The translations under genes were made by a program, and so were the position numbers. Shown here in pieces: positions 54,898 to 64,000 of a stretch of DNA of 64,000 nt. Numbering within the stretch: the first letter of the stretch is position 1; every line of letters starts with the position of its first letter. The notes under the pieces are model-generated. The model ran no database searches, was not told the origin of the DNA, and saw only the letters and a program-made list of their open reading frames with translations. The stretch comes from Sphingomonas cremea (GTDB lineage: Bacteria > Pseudomonadota > Alphaproteobacteria > Sphingomonadales > Sphingomonadaceae): assembly GCF_021502585.1 (NCBI RefSeq), contig NZ_JAKFGM010000001.1, positions 620,001 through 684,000 on the forward strand, given 5' to 3'.

Positions 54898-55500
54898 CTA
54901 TGTGCGCTTCGATTTGCGGGAGTTGGCGGCCTCTGTCGCGCTCCATTCGGATTCGCTGGCGAGGCGGGCGGCGGTGGCGGGATAGGGCCGGTCGGAAAGG
55001 ATTTGGCCGCGCTCGGCAGCCCATGCGTCGAGCTCGATCCGGTCAAGCAGGTCGGTGAGGCATTGCGCCTCATGATCGCATGGGCGCCGGGCGATGGTGC
55101 GGTCGAGCCATGCGCCGTAGCGCATTGGGTCACGGTAGCGCAGCAGGAACATGGTCAGCCGTTCGTCGTAATAACGGCGCTCGCCGACCTGCTCCCCCTT
55201 GTAGAAGACCGGGCGGACCACGCCGTTCAGGGCGCGCGAAAAGGCAGCATCGGTCAGCGCGCCGATGGCATGATCCAGCGCCGTTTCCCACGCCATGCGA
55301 AAGGCGATGGCGTCGGGCCGGGCGCGCAGCGCATAGGCGGAGGCGCGGCCCATTCAGACGCGCTTGCAGGCTTCGTCGACACAACCGCTTTCCGCCAGCG
55401 CCTCGATGAATGCGACTTGCTTTTCAGGGCTCCAGCCATCGTGGCGAGAGCGCAGGTTGACGGGGGTAAAGTCAGGGAGAGGATTGGGTTCGTTGTTCAC
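54898..55500 (-). pseudogene. HTH-like sphingomonad protein gene interrupted by an in-frame TGA
   Basis: The minus strand reads from GTG at 55500 for 48 codons (MNNEPNPLPDFTPVNLRSRH, then DGWSPEKQVAFIEALAESG and VDEACKRV), hits TGA at 55354-55356, and continues in the same frame with MGRASAYALRARPDA, AFRMAWETALDHAIG and GERRYYDERLTMFLLRYRDP. Related proteins have an unbroken VGM/RVG sequence here, so a single GGA to TGA change explains the break. The N-terminal part resembles a terminase-small-subunit-like helix-turn-helix. ATG follows the TGA immediately, so re-initiation is possible and the distal 151 residues may still be made. A LexA-type box sits directly before the GTG. Confidence 0.75.
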
Positions 55501-55515
55501 GAACCTATTTGGAAC
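55501..55515 (-). promoter_or_regulatory. LexA (SOS) box-like site
   Basis: On the minus strand GTTC-CAAATAG-GTTC is an exact match to the alphaproteobacterial LexA site GTTC-N7-GTTC. It lies directly before the GTG of the broken gene and just after an A/T-rich element (TATATG) that could be its -10 box, the usual operator position. Eight fixed bases are expected about twice by chance in a 64-kb window, so position rather than match quality carries the weight. Confidence 0.5.
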
Positions 55516-55662
55516 ATATAATTCGCGTGTAGGACAGCGAAAAGCGCGTCAATTGGCTGCCAATCTCTAATGGCAGGTTTCGACCGATTGCGGACATTAG
55601 CGGCGTTGGGAATTGACCACGGTACCATTCTTCCGGAAAACGGAGCGAGGGGGGCGCATTCT

Positions 55663-56316
55663 ATGGCGTCAGAAGCAGTAATTGCACGGCGACGGTCGCT
55701 TTGGACAACGCGGAACGGGGTTCTCCTCGCTGCTGCCATCGTCAGCAGTGCGGTCGCTTGGTGGATGATCGCCTGGCCAGTCGCTACCCTGTCCAACGTC
55801 GGCGCGCACACGGGCCACTTCGCGCTGACCTTTGCGCACATGGTCGGCGGCACCGGGATGCTCTTTCTCGGTGGACTCAATCTTTATCTTGCCGCGCGCA
55901 ACAACAATTTCCCGCTGCACCGGACGATCGGGAAAGCATATCTTGCCTTCGGAGCGTTCGGCGCGGTCGTAGCTATGTTCGTTACAGCAAGTCCAGCGCA
56001 CAAGACGCCCGGGGGGCCGATCCTGACCGCTATCAGCGTATCATTACTCACGCTCGCGACTGCCTGGCTGTGCTTTGCGGCACTCGGCTTGCGAGCGGCG
56101 CGGAACCGCCGTTTCCAGAGCCATTCGCAGTGGATGGTGCGAAGCTACGTGCTCGTCTGGTCGTTCGTCTTCTGCCGCATTGCCTCGCGGTTCGTGCCAA
56201 TGGGCGACGATGCCTTCATCTGGCTGTCGTGGGTTGGGCCGCTGCTCGTATGCGAAATGGTGTTGCAATGGCCCGATGGCGCGCGGAAGGCGCAGCGATC
56301 CAGACCGGGCGTTTGA
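55663..56316 (+). CDS. DUF2306-like integral membrane protein
   Basis: A 217-residue protein with about six hydrophobic segments (VLLAAAIVSSAVAWWMIAWPV, MLFLGGLNLYLA, FGAFGAVVAMFV, SVSLLTLATAWLCFAALGL and others) and HRTIGKAYL and SHSQWMVRSY, the conserved His-containing motifs of the DUF2306 family. Members are predicted inner-membrane proteins of unknown function. The ATG at 55663 has GAGCGAGGGGG upstream; an in-frame ATG at 55570 is less likely. It is convergent with the PilZ-like gene. Confidence 0.8.
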   Translation: MASEAVIARRRSLWTTRNGVLLAAAIVSSAVAWWMIAWPVATLSNVGAHTGHFALTFAHMVGGTGMLFLGGLNLYLAARNNNFPLHRTIGKAYLAFGAFGAVVAMFVTASPAHKTPGGPILTAISVSLLTLATAWLCFAALGLRAARNRRFQSHSQWMVRSYVLVWSFVFCRIASRFVPMGDDAFIWLSWVGPLLVCEMVLQWPDGARKAQRSRPGV

Positions 56317-56373
56317 TTTCCGTTTTCCAATTTCCACTTTCCACCCAAAGCGGTCATTGCCGCTGCGCCTTTG

Positions 56374-56634
56374 CTAGACCGGGCATTCCTCTTCGAAGTG
56401 AACCGAGACTGTGCCGTCAGCCGTGTTGATCACGTTGGCGTCGATGCTGCCCAGGCCGCGTATCACGACCTTGACCTTCTGGCCGACATCGAAACGATCG
56501 TCCGACACCATTTCGCACCCGTCGTACCAAAGGCGGGTGATGCGCGCGTCGCAGGACGATCCCCCGTCTTTGAGGATCGTCGCCGTCAGGTTTGGATTGC
56601 GCGCGGCCTGCTTACGCGTCCGGGGCGTCTGCAT
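56374..56634 (-). CDS. PilZ-like domain protein, divergent motif
   Basis: An 86-residue protein with the layout of a PilZ domain: a basic N-terminus (RTRKQAARNPNL), a beta-barrel and a closing SVHFEE. The usual (D/N)xSxxG cyclic-di-GMP motif is not present; the corresponding region reads RLWYDGCEM, so ligand binding is uncertain. The ATG at 56634 has AAGGAG about 7 bases upstream, which supports this start over one at 56655. It could act as a small receiver or scaffold, possibly outside cyclic-di-GMP control. Confidence 0.7.
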   Translation of the reverse strand: MQTPRTRKQAARNPNLTATILKDGGSSCDARITRLWYDGCEMVSDDRFDVGQKVKVVIRGLGSIDANVINTADGTVSVHFEEECPV

Positions 56635-56814
56635 TGCACACTCCTTCGACGACATCAGGCCGCCTGCAAGGGCAAATTTTCCTTTAAGATTAAGGGTGTG
56701 CGGCGAATTTACGATGATCGGCGAATGCGATGGCCGGTAGTGCCAGTCGAAAAGTTGGCGCTCCTGATTTTGCCCGGTACACAAGTCAAGCTTCGGGCGA
56801 AGCATGGAGACGAT

Positions 56815-57039
56815 ATGGCGCGATTCATTTGCTGCACACTTCAGGCCAAGAAGGAGGGCGGCGGTGAGCCGGTGTGGATCAACATCGATCTCGTCGCGGC
56901 AATCCAGATCGACCAGTTTGGGCTGGGATCAAAGATCATCTTCGCGGGGGAGAATGCCGCCCAATTTTATGTGCAAGAGAAGCCGCATGAAATTTTTGAG
57001 AAACGAATGGTCAACGCCAAGTCGGCGCCGAAAATTTAG
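56815..57039 (+). CDS. small conserved-looking hypothetical protein
   Basis: A 74-residue soluble protein (MARFICCTLQ, INIDLVAAIQIDQ, KIIFAGENAAQFYVQE) with GGAGA 7-11 bases before the ATG. The strand pattern recalls the FlbD-type small proteins (a strand, an xDLVxxI turn, then a GxxxxVxE strand), but the match is only by shape. No membrane segment or signal peptide. It is 180 bases from the divergent PilZ-like gene and 108 bases before the TIR gene. Confidence 0.55.
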   Translation: MARFICCTLQAKKEGGGEPVWINIDLVAAIQIDQFGLGSKIIFAGENAAQFYVQEKPHEIFEKRMVNAKSAPKI

Positions 57040-57147
57040 AGGGCAAGGTCCGCCCACCGTCCATTCCCGACATTAGCGGACCCTGCGAGGCGACTGCCCG
57101 GTTTCCATGACATCGGCATCGAGTCCTGTTAACGACCGCCAGGAAGC

Positions 57148-58913
57148 ATGGCGCAGGTCTTTGTATCTTACGCGCGGCCGGACGAGTCGTTGGCCGCGCG
57201 CGCGCGGTGGATGCGTTGAAAGCGCTGGGCTACGAAGTGTGGCGCGACGACGAGCTTCCGGCGCACCGGGCTTATGCAGACGTTATCGACGAGCAGCTGA
57301 AGTCGGCCAAGGCGGTCCTCGTCCTGTGGTCCGCGGATTCGACCAAGTCGCAATGGGTGAGATCGGAGGCCGACGTCGCGCGCCAGCTGGGAACACTGGT
57401 TCAGGCCAGCCTTGACGCCACCATCCCGCCAATGCCGTTCAACCAGATACAATGCGCCGACCTTAAGGATTGGGACGGTGGCTCCGACACGCCCGGCTGG
57501 CGCAAGCTGAAGGCGAGCGTACAGGCGCTGGCGGGAGCCGCCATCGAGCAAGGTACCAAATCCCGGGTCGCCGGGCGGCCCGTCTCCGTCTGTGTCCTGC
57601 CGTTCGAAAATATGAGCGGGGACGCCGAACAGGAATATTTCAGCGACGGCATCAGCGAGGACATCACGACCGATCTTTCGAAGGTGTCGGCCCTGGAGGT
57701 GATCGCTCGCAATACCGCCTTCTCGCTGAAAGGCCTGGCCATCGACGTCAGCGAGATCGCGCAGAAACTGGGCGTCACCCATGTGCTCGAGGGAAGCGTG
57801 CGCAAGTCCGGGAACCGGGTGAGGATCACGGCCCAGCTGATTGACGGGAAGAGCGGCGGCCACGTCTGGGCGGAACGCTATGACCGGGACCTAACCGACA
57901 TTTTCGCGATCCAGGACGAGATCAGCCAGGCGATCGTAAGCGCGCTCAAGGTCAATCTGCTCCCCGAAGAGAAGTCGGCCATTGAGAGCCGCGGAACCGG
58001 CGATGCCAACGCCTATAATCTCTATCTCATGGCCCGAAAATATTGGGTTTCGGGCAATTATGGCGACATCAAGCGCGAGCAGCGCGTGATCCGCCTTGCC
58101 CGGCGCGCGGTCGAAATCGATCCGAACTATGCGCAGGCATGGGCCCTGATGGCGCTGGCACAGGTCAGCCTTCGCTATTATTTCGGCGTCACGGACGAAG
58201 TCGGCGAAGCCTCCGCGGAACGGGCGCTCGCGATCGACCCGACCATCGCCGAAGCTTATGCCGTCAGATCGCGCATTTTTGCCGAACAAGGCGATCTTGA
58301 TTCCGCCAATCGGCAAATCCGCAAAGCATTGGAGCTTGGTCCAGACTCATGGGAGGTGAACCGGGAAGCGGCCCGGATCGCCACGGCTCAACGGAAGACA
58401 GTGGATGCAATGCGCCACTATGAGAAGGCCGTCGAACTCATCGAGACCGACTTTCATTCCTGGGCGATGCTGGTGATGTGTTACCAAGCGCTGGGCGATC
58501 GCGAAGGCGTGCTTCGCGGCGCGGAAATGATGCACTCGCAGGCGGAGAAGGTGCTTGCCGAGGACCCGAGCAACGGTGCGGCGTTGGGCATTTGCGCGGG
58601 CGGCCATGCGATCGCCGGAAACCGCGACCAGGCGATGGAAACGATAGAGCGCGCCTTGCTGATCGATCCCGATAATCTGAACATGCGGTATAATTTTGGC
58701 TGCGTGCTGAGCGCCTACCTACAGGACCGGAAAGCATCCGTTGATTTGCTGGTGCCTGTCCTCGCAGAGGCCAATTTGACCTTGGTGAAGGGGGCCGTCG
58801 TCGACCCGGACCTGGACTTCCTGAGGGGTGACGAGCGCTTCGAAAAAGCGCTTGCGGATGCCCATCTGCGTTTGGGGATCGAGCCGGCGCCGATCAGCCC
58901 CGTCGCAAGCTGA
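57148..58913 (+). pseudogene. TIR-TolB-TPR protein gene with a frameshift at a (CG)6 run
   Basis: The ATG at 57148 begins a TIR domain (MAQVFVSYARPDESLAAR) but meets a TGA at 57217-57219. From 57207 another frame continues for 568 codons: rest of the TIR domain (VWRDDELPAHRAY; WVRSEADVA with a candidate NADase Glu), a TolB-N/FlgO-like segment (VCVLPFENMSGDAEQEYFSD, LGVTHVLEGSVRKSGN) and TPRs to the end. The join is an alternating CG run at 57195-57206; one CG unit fewer would restore a single frame. So it is either a frameshifted gene, a phase-variable gene, or a sequencing artefact. If intact it would couple a TIR NADase or scaffold to TPR sensing. Confidence 0.72.
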
Positions 58914-58948
58914 AGGCGATTTCGCCGGCATCCTCGTCCGCTTCGAAG

Positions 58949-59701
58949 TCACTGGCCTGAGCTTGCGCGCTCAACATGGTAGTCGATACGGATCCTCACC
59001 CACGTTCCAACCAGCGTCTTGCCGCCGACCCGGGGCGGCCGCACCAGAAACTGCCACGCCGCCTGGCGGACGGCGCCGGCGAGGTGGGACCCGGGCGGGC
59101 TTTGGCCCAGTTCGACGCAATCGTCGACGCGGAAGCGATCGATCGTCTTGCAGGCTATCAGGCCCCAGCCGCCGCCATCCGGCATGAATTTCGGCATGTA
59201 GGTGGACAGTTCCTGGTTGGTCGGCTCGCGATACCATTCGGCGGCGTAGAGCGGCTCACCGTTGGGGGCGGTGCCGACGCGCTGGCTGTCTCCAGGGGCA
59301 CTGCCCTGTGCGAGGGCGGCCCCGGCGCCAGGGGCGTTGGTGCCGAGCTTGGCAATGTCCGAAGCCTCAAACTCTTCCTTGCTCAACGGCAGCAGGTCGA
59401 GGGGGCGTTCGGGCAGGACGATCTTCGGCTTGAACTCGGGCGGGACCGGGCGAGGCGGCTTCTTGGTGGCGGGAGCGGGCTTTTGCGCCTTGCTGGCGGT
59501 GGACTCCTCCTCATTTGCCGCAAGGTCGAAGGTGGAGAGGGTGCCGCCTTTGAACTGGGGAATCCTGGGCGTGAAATCGAGGGTGAGGAACGCCAGGATG
59601 AGAAGTACCTCGATCGCTAGCGCAAGCAGGAAGGACGCAGCGCGCCGCCGGGGAGAGGGGCGCTGCTGGGCCGACGGATGAACGTAGTGGGTCGCGGTCA
59701 A
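58949..59701 (-). CDS. proline-rich single-pass membrane protein, TonB-like architecture
   Basis: A 250-residue protein starting with TTG: a basic N-terminus, one membrane helix at about 21-43 (ASFLLALAIEVLLILAFLTLDF), then a Pro/Lys-rich periplasmic segment (KAQKPAPATKKPPRPVPPEF) and a C-terminal globular part with KTIDRFRVDDCVELGQSP and WVRIRIDY. This is the layout of a TonB-type or periplasm-spanning anchor, but no TonB C-terminal signature is clear. It lies upstream of a long region and directly downstream of rpoD on the same strand. Function unknown. Confidence 0.75.
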   Translation of the reverse strand: MTATHYVHPSAQQRPSPRRRAASFLLALAIEVLLILAFLTLDFTPRIPQFKGGTLSTFDLAANEEESTASKAQKPAPATKKPPRPVPPEFKPKIVLPERPLDLLPLSKEEFEASDIAKLGTNAPGAGAALAQGSAPGDSQRVGTAPNGEPLYAAEWYREPTNQELSTYMPKFMPDGGGWGLIACKTIDRFRVDDCVELGQSPPGSHLAGAVRQAAWQFLVRPPRVGGKTLVGTWVRIRIDYHVERASSGQ

Positions 59702-59775
59702 GAGAACGGCCCTAAGAAAGAGAAGCTGTCAGAGCTGTGAATTGAACCGGCTTTCGCTCTCTCTTCGCTCAAGAC

Positions 59776-61800
59776 TTACTGATCGAGGAAACTCCGCATC
59801 TTCCGGCTGCGCGACGGATGCTTCAACTTCCGAAGCGCCTTTGCCTCGATCTGCCGGATGCGTTCGCGGGTGACGCTGAACTGCTGACCGACTTCCTCCA
59901 GCGTATGATCGGTATTCATGCCGATGCCGAAGCGCATGCGCAGCACGCGCTCTTCGCGCGGGGTCAGCGAGGCGAGGACGCGGGTGACCGTTTCCTTGAG
60001 GTTCGCCTGGATCGCGGCGTCCACCGGGATCACCGCATTCTTGTCCTCGATGAAGTCGCCGAGGTGCGAATCCTCTTCGTCGCCGATTGGCGTTTCCAAG
60101 CTGATCGGTTCCTTGGCGATCTTCATCACCTTGCGAACCTTCTCGAGCGGCATGGAGAGGCGCTCGGCCAGCTCTTCCGGGGTCGGTTCGCGGCCCGTTT
60201 CGTGCAGGAACTGGCGGGAGGTGCGGACCAGCTTGTTGATCGTTTCGATCATGTGGACCGGGATGCGGATGGTCCGCGCCTGGTCGGCGATCGACCGGGT
60301 GATCGCCTGGCGAATCCACCAGGTGGCATAGGTGCTGAACTTGTAGCCGCGGCGATATTCGAACTTATCGACCGCCTTCATCAGGCCGATGTTGCCTTCC
60401 TGGATGAGGTCGAGGAATTGCAGCCCGCGGTTGGTGTATTTCTTGGCGATGGAGATGACCAGGCGCAGGTTCGCCTCGACCATTTCCTTCTTGGCGATAC
60501 GCGCCTCGCGCTCGCCCTTCTGGACCTGGTTGACGATCCGGCGGAACTCGGGGAGCGCCATGCCGGTCGACTGGGCGATCTCCGCAATCTCGCCGCGGAT
60601 GCGCTCGACGCTGTCCTGTTCGGCTGCGGCGAAGGCGGCGAATTTCTTGTCGAGCTTCGAAGCGCGATCGAGCCAGCTGTCGTCGAGCTCGCTACCCATA
60701 TAGCTGTCGAGGAAGGCCTTGCGCGGCACGCGGTGACGCTCGGCCAGGCGCAACATCTGGCCGCCGAGCGCGGTCAAGCGGCGGTTGTAGCTGTAGAGCT
60801 GGTCGACCAGATATTCGATCTTGGCGGCGTGGAACTGGACGCTCTCGACCTCGGCAGTGAGCTGCTCCGAAAGCTTCTGATATTTCTTCTCGTCGGCCGG
60901 GGCGAATTCGCCGCCGGCGCCCATCGCATCGAGGCGCGACTGCTGGAGCTTGGCGAACTTCTTGTAGAGCGAGGTGATGCTGGCGAATTTCTCGAGCGCC
61001 GTCGGCTTCAGCGCCTCTTCCATCTGGGCGAGGGAGAGGGTGTTGTCGTCGTCATCTTCCTCGGTCGGCCGCTGGGTGCGGCGCTCGACCATGTCTTCCT
61101 CGTCGTCGGAAGCGACTTCGGGTTCTTCCGGCTCTTCCTCCTCCTTGAAGGCGGGGCCGGCCACGGCGGCGCTGATTTCGCCCTCGGGCGCATCTTCGTC
61201 GCTGGCATCGATCTGTTCGGCCGTGGGGCCTTTCGACAGCATCGCCTCAAGATCGAGGATCTCGCGCAGTTGCATCGTGCCCTCGTTGAGGGCGTTCGAC
61301 CATTCGATGATCGCGTTGAAGGTGATCGGGCTTTCGCACAGGCCCCAGATCATCGTGTCGCGGCCGGCCTCGATGCGCTTGGCGATGGCGATCTCGCCCT
61401 CGCGGCTCAAAAGTTCGACCGCGCCCATCTCGCGCAGGTACATGCGGACCGGGTCGTCGGTGCGATCGACCGCTTCCTTCTTGGTCGCGACCGCCGGGCG
61501 GGGACCGCCGTCGTCGAGGGGATCAATCTCCTCCTCGGGCTCTTTCTCTTCTTCCTCTTCGTCGTCCGAATCGGCATTCTCGACGATGTTCACGCCCATC
61601 TCGCTGATCGCGGACATGATGTCCTCGATCTGCTCGGAGCTCATCTGGTCCTGCGGCAGCGCCTCGTTGAGCTCATCATAGGTGATGACGCCCTTCTTTT
61701 TGGCGCGCGCGATCAGTTTCTTGATCGCGACGTCATTGAGGTCGATCAGCGGCGCATCGCCGGTTTCGATTTCGGTTTCGGGGGTGTCAGTTTTCGCCAT
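59776..61800 (-). CDS. rpoD: RNA polymerase primary sigma factor sigma-70
   Basis: A 674-residue housekeeping sigma factor. Region 1.1 and a long acidic region (residues about 60-100, [17 protein letters not shown]) lie in the N-terminal half; region 2 includes [17 protein letters not shown] [20 protein letters not shown]; region 3 and region 4 helix-turn-helix ([20 protein letters not shown]) precede the ending [17 protein letters not shown]. Length is normal for an alphaproteobacterial RpoD with the non-conserved region insertion. It is 11 bases downstream of dnaG, the conserved dnaG-rpoD order. Confidence 0.98.
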   Translation of the reverse strand: MAKTDTPETEIETGDAPLIDLNDVAIKKLIARAKKKGVITYDELNEALPQDQMSSEQIEDIMSAISEMGVNIVENADSDDEEEEEKEPEEEIDPLDDGGPRPAVATKKEAVDRTDDPVRMYLREMGAVELLSREGEIAIAKRIEAGRDTMIWGLCESPITFNAIIEWSNALNEGTMQLREILDLEAMLSKGPTAEQIDASDEDAPEGEISAAVAGPAFKEEEEPEEPEVASDDEEDMVERRTQRPTEEDDDDNTLSLAQMEEALKPTALEKFASITSLYKKFAKLQQSRLDAMGAGGEFAPADEKKYQKLSEQLTAEVESVQFHAAKIEYLVDQLYSYNRRLTALGGQMLRLAERHRVPRKAFLDSYMGSELDDSWLDRASKLDKKFAAFAAAEQDSVERIRGEIAEIAQSTGMALPEFRRIVNQVQKGEREARIAKKEMVEANLRLVISIAKKYTNRGLQFLDLIQEGNIGLMKAVDKFEYRRGYKFSTYATWWIRQAITRSIADQARTIRIPVHMIETINKLVRTSRQFLHETGREPTPEELAERLSMPLEKVRKVMKIAKEPISLETPIGDEEDSHLGDFIEDKNAVIPVDAAIQANLKETVTRVLASLTPREERVLRMRFGIGMNTDHTLEEVGQQFSVTRERIRQIEAKALRKLKHPSRSRKMRSFLDQ

Positions 61801-61811
61801 TGTGCGCCCGC

Positions 61812-63662
61812 TTACTCATTGCTGGCGAGAGACGCCAGCCTATCGTTGTAACTCTTCTTGGCTTCGATCAGCCGTTGCTGCTCTGCATAGGCGGTTTCGC
61901 TGAAATCCCGCTCGAGCCGCCGCGTCGCCTCAGCCAGCGCCAACTCGATCTCGGACTTGGCGATCAGCGCCTCGACCGCCAGGCCAAGGTCACGTCTCGC
62001 AAGCTCGGGATCGCCCTTGGTACGGGTGAAGCTGAAGCCAATATCGCCGCCATTGGATACGTCGCGCCAAGCGGCGGCCGTATCCTCGGAAGCTAATATG
62101 GTGGTTAGTTCAGGCCGATCAAGCATTTGACCGGACATGATGAGATCGACCATCCGGTCGCGCAGCTTAGCGGCGGGCTTGTCGGTTATCGGCAGGGCGG
62201 CCAGCGCCTCGACATGATCGCCGATGGCGTCGGGATATAATGCGTGGCCCAGGACCAGCGCTCGGGCGGTTTCGCGATCGATTCCACCCTTGCCGATTGA
62301 ACGCATCGCCAGACCAGGGGGTTTTTCGGGGGGGACAAAGCGGCCGCCCTGCTTGCGCCATTCGCGACGCGGATAAAGTGAGCGCCCCTGCTGCTGTTGC
62401 GGGCGAACGAGCGCATCGAATTTGCGAAGCCATTCGTCGCGATACAGCTGCCGGAGGTTCGGGTCGCCGATCACCTGGGCATGTTCCATCAGGCGCTGCT
62501 TCAATCCGGCGCGAGCCTCGGGCGTGTCCAGCGGGGCAGCCTCGACTTCGTAACGCCACAGGCGCTCGACCAGCGGCTCGGGCGCGGCGAACAACTGTTC
62601 GATGGCGGCGCGGCCCCCGGAGCGGACCAGGTCGTCAGGATCCAGGCCCGAAGGCAGCGCGACGAAGCGCAGCGTCCGTTCGGGAGCCAGATGGGGCAGG
62701 GCGCGCGTCGCGGCCCGAATCGCCGCTTTCTGCCCTGCGGCGTCGCCGTCGAAACAGCAGATCGGCTGAGCGTCGAGCCGCCACATCCGTTCCAGCTGCG
62801 CCTCGGTGACCGCCGTTCCATTCGGGGCAACGACCTCGGCAATTCCAGCGCGATCGAGCGCGATTACATCCATATAGCCTTCGACAACGATCAGCCGCTT
62901 GGCCGCGCGGCTGGCGGGGCCGGCTCGGTCGATGTTGTAGAGGGTGCGGCCCTTGTCGAAGAGCGGTGTGTCGGGGGAGTTCAGATATTTGGGCTCGCCG
63001 GGGCCGAGGATTCGCCCGCCAAAGGCGATCACCCGACCGCGCGCGTCGCGGATGGGGATCATCAACCGCCCGCGAAAACGGTCATAGCTCGCCTTGTTGC
63101 CTTCCTCGGGCTGGATCAGCATGCCGGTTTCGACCAGCTTGCCCTCGCCCATGTCTTTGAGCGCGGCCTTCAGCTTGCCGCGGCTATCGGGAGCTAGACC
63201 AAGCCCGAAACGATCGACGGCCTTCGGGTCGATGCCGCGATTCGAAAGATAGGCGCGGGCCTCTCCGCCTTCGATCCCGTTCAACTGTTCGGCGAACCAT
63301 TTCTGGGCGGCGGACATGACGTCGTGAAGTCCGGCCGAACGCTCCTGGCGTTCGCGATCGCGGGGGTCGGGCGCGGGGACTTCCATGCCCGCTTTGCCGG
63401 CCAGTTCCTTGACCGCATCCATGAATGGCAGACCGCGCTGGTCGGTGAGGAACCGGATCGCATCCCCATGCGCACCGCAGCCGAAGCAGTGGTAGAAGCC
63501 CTTTTCGTCATTGACCGTAAAGCTGGGCGTCTTCTCGTTATGGAACGGGCAGCAGGCCTTGAATTCGCGCCCCGCCTTGATGAGCTTCACCGAGGGGGCG
63601 ATGACAGACGACAGCAGGGTTCGCGCGCGCAATTCATCGAGCCATTGTGCGGACAGGCTCAT
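61812..63662 (-). CDS. dnaG: DNA primase
   Basis: A 616-residue primase that makes the RNA primers for replication. The zinc-binding domain uses Cys38, His41, Cys59 and Cys62 ([22 protein letters not shown]). The TOPRIM domain contains [11 protein letters not shown] and [12 protein letters not shown]. The start at 63662 ([17 protein letters not shown]) fits the family; the frame is open to 63749 but an upstream ATG lacks support. GGAAGG lies 8-13 bases before the ATG. rpoD follows 11 bases downstream. Confidence 0.97.
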   Translation of the reverse strand: MSLSAQWLDELRARTLLSSVIAPSVKLIKAGREFKACCPFHNEKTPSFTVNDEKGFYHCFGCGAHGDAIRFLTDQRGLPFMDAVKELAGKAGMEVPAPDPRDRERQERSAGLHDVMSAAQKWFAEQLNGIEGGEARAYLSNRGIDPKAVDRFGLGLAPDSRGKLKAALKDMGEGKLVETGMLIQPEEGNKASYDRFRGRLMIPIRDARGRVIAFGGRILGPGEPKYLNSPDTPLFDKGRTLYNIDRAGPASRAAKRLIVVEGYMDVIALDRAGIAEVVAPNGTAVTEAQLERMWRLDAQPICCFDGDAAGQKAAIRAATRALPHLAPERTLRFVALPSGLDPDDLVRSGGRAAIEQLFAAPEPLVERLWRYEVEAAPLDTPEARAGLKQRLMEHAQVIGDPNLRQLYRDEWLRKFDALVRPQQQQGRSLYPRREWRKQGGRFVPPEKPPGLAMRSIGKGGIDRETARALVLGHALYPDAIGDHVEALAALPITDKPAAKLRDRMVDLIMSGQMLDRPELTTILASEDTAAAWRDVSNGGDIGFSFTRTKGDPELARRDLGLAVEALIAKSEIELALAEATRRLERDFSETAYAEQQRLIEAKKSYNDRLASLASNE

Positions 63663-63912
63663 GGGAGAGGCCTTCCGGGCGAATTGGGGGAGCGGGTCAC
63701 CGGAACAGCGATAGTGCGATGGACGATGCTGCTCAACCGAGTCGGCCAATTGGTGGCCAATCCATTATGTGAAAATTTAACTCCGCCGCCATCGGCTTGA
63801 TCCAGAACGATTAATTCTCGCTGTGAATATCAACGATTAGGGTTACTCTCTCTCCATTCCGGGTAACGGCGGCAAAGATCGCAGGAGCGGAATGAAAAGG
63901 GAGGGGAAATAT

Positions 63913-64000
63913 ATGTTAAACAAGGTCAGCGGGCTTTGCCGCTCGCTCTATATTGTTCTCGCAATCGTCGCCGGTTTTGTCGCCCTGGGCGGGTTGAATG
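63913..64000 (+). CDS. membrane protein, 5' end only
   Basis: An open frame from ATG at 63913 with GGGAGGGG 6 bases upstream: MLNKVSGLCRSLYIVLAIVAG then a continuing hydrophobic stretch (FVALGGLN) running off the window. The strong ribosome site and the membrane-like composition support a real gene divergent from dnaG. Too little is visible to name it. Confidence 0.6.
   Translation, partial: MLNKVSGLCRSLYIVLAIVAGFVALGGLN

Noticed and set aside
56371-57039. 222-codon plus-strand frame extending upstream of the 74-residue gene
   Set aside because: The upstream part is antisense to the PilZ-like gene; only the segment from 56815 has a ribosome site.
59818-61851. 677-codon open frame on the plus strand opposite rpoD
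   Set aside because: It mirrors rpoD almost exactly, has no ribosome site or recognisable domain, and is the expected shadow of a high-GC gene with strong codon bias.
1-64000. CRISPR arrays, insertion sequences, prophage
   Set aside because: No regular direct-repeat arrays, transposase motifs or phage structural genes were seen.

Overview
The window is a gene-dense, high-GC chromosomal segment from an alphaproteobacterium, most likely a sphingomonad (order Sphingomonadales). This rests on the gene content: long TonB-dependent receptors carrying the GSRIRRPNLES plug motif, a DOMON-like protein, the order divL-like kinase / tsaE / amgK / murU / addB / addA / trxA, and dnaG-rpoD. I see no insertion sequence, prophage, CRISPR array or rRNA operon; one tRNA (Asn, GTT) is present.

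Layout. 1-6161: a truncated GFA-family gene, an alpha/beta hydrolase, an ACE-like M2 peptidase lipoprotein, a peroxiredoxin, a YqgE/AlgH protein and ahcY. 6168-17723, all on the minus strand: an accessory-looking block with two long TonB-dependent receptors. Each is followed by a near-copy of the same intrinsic terminator and then by a gene joining TPR/Sel1-type repeats to a modification enzyme (a prolyl-4-hydroxylase-like 2OG-Fe(II) oxygenase after one, a pair of TPR-sulfotransferases after the other). 17951-29413: a tightly overlapping plus-strand run covering a DivL-like pseudokinase with Tyr at the phospho-acceptor position, tRNA modification (tsaE), peptidoglycan recycling (amgK, murU), double-strand-break repair (addB, addA) and thioredoxin; a 50-residue minus-strand gene sits between addB and addA.

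29566-43720: secA, an acyltransferase, putA, a GNAT gene, tRNA-Asn, nadK, an EAL protein, mfd, sdhE and a secreted unknown. 43842-53332: a LysR regulator, recG, tyrS, a DOMON-like gene, a cytoplasmic NamZ-type muramidase, and a vWA/MoxR pair split by a soluble chemotaxis receptor. 53404-58913: small unknowns, PspC and PilZ-like proteins, a gene broken by an in-frame TGA directly beside a LexA-type box, and a TIR-TolB-TPR gene shifted out of frame at a (CG)6 run. 58949-64000: a proline-rich membrane protein, rpoD, dnaG and the start of another membrane protein.

Themes. Peptidoglycan recycling is represented by NamZ plus AmgK/MurU; DNA repair by AddAB, RecG and Mfd. Convergent genes are packed extremely tightly: three pairs share a CTAG palindrome that supplies both stop codons. 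The best candidates for undescribed biology are the receptor-plus-modification-enzyme block, the LexA-box/nonsense gene, and the TIR gene with the dinucleotide run. Function statements rest on motifs read by eye; no database search was possible.
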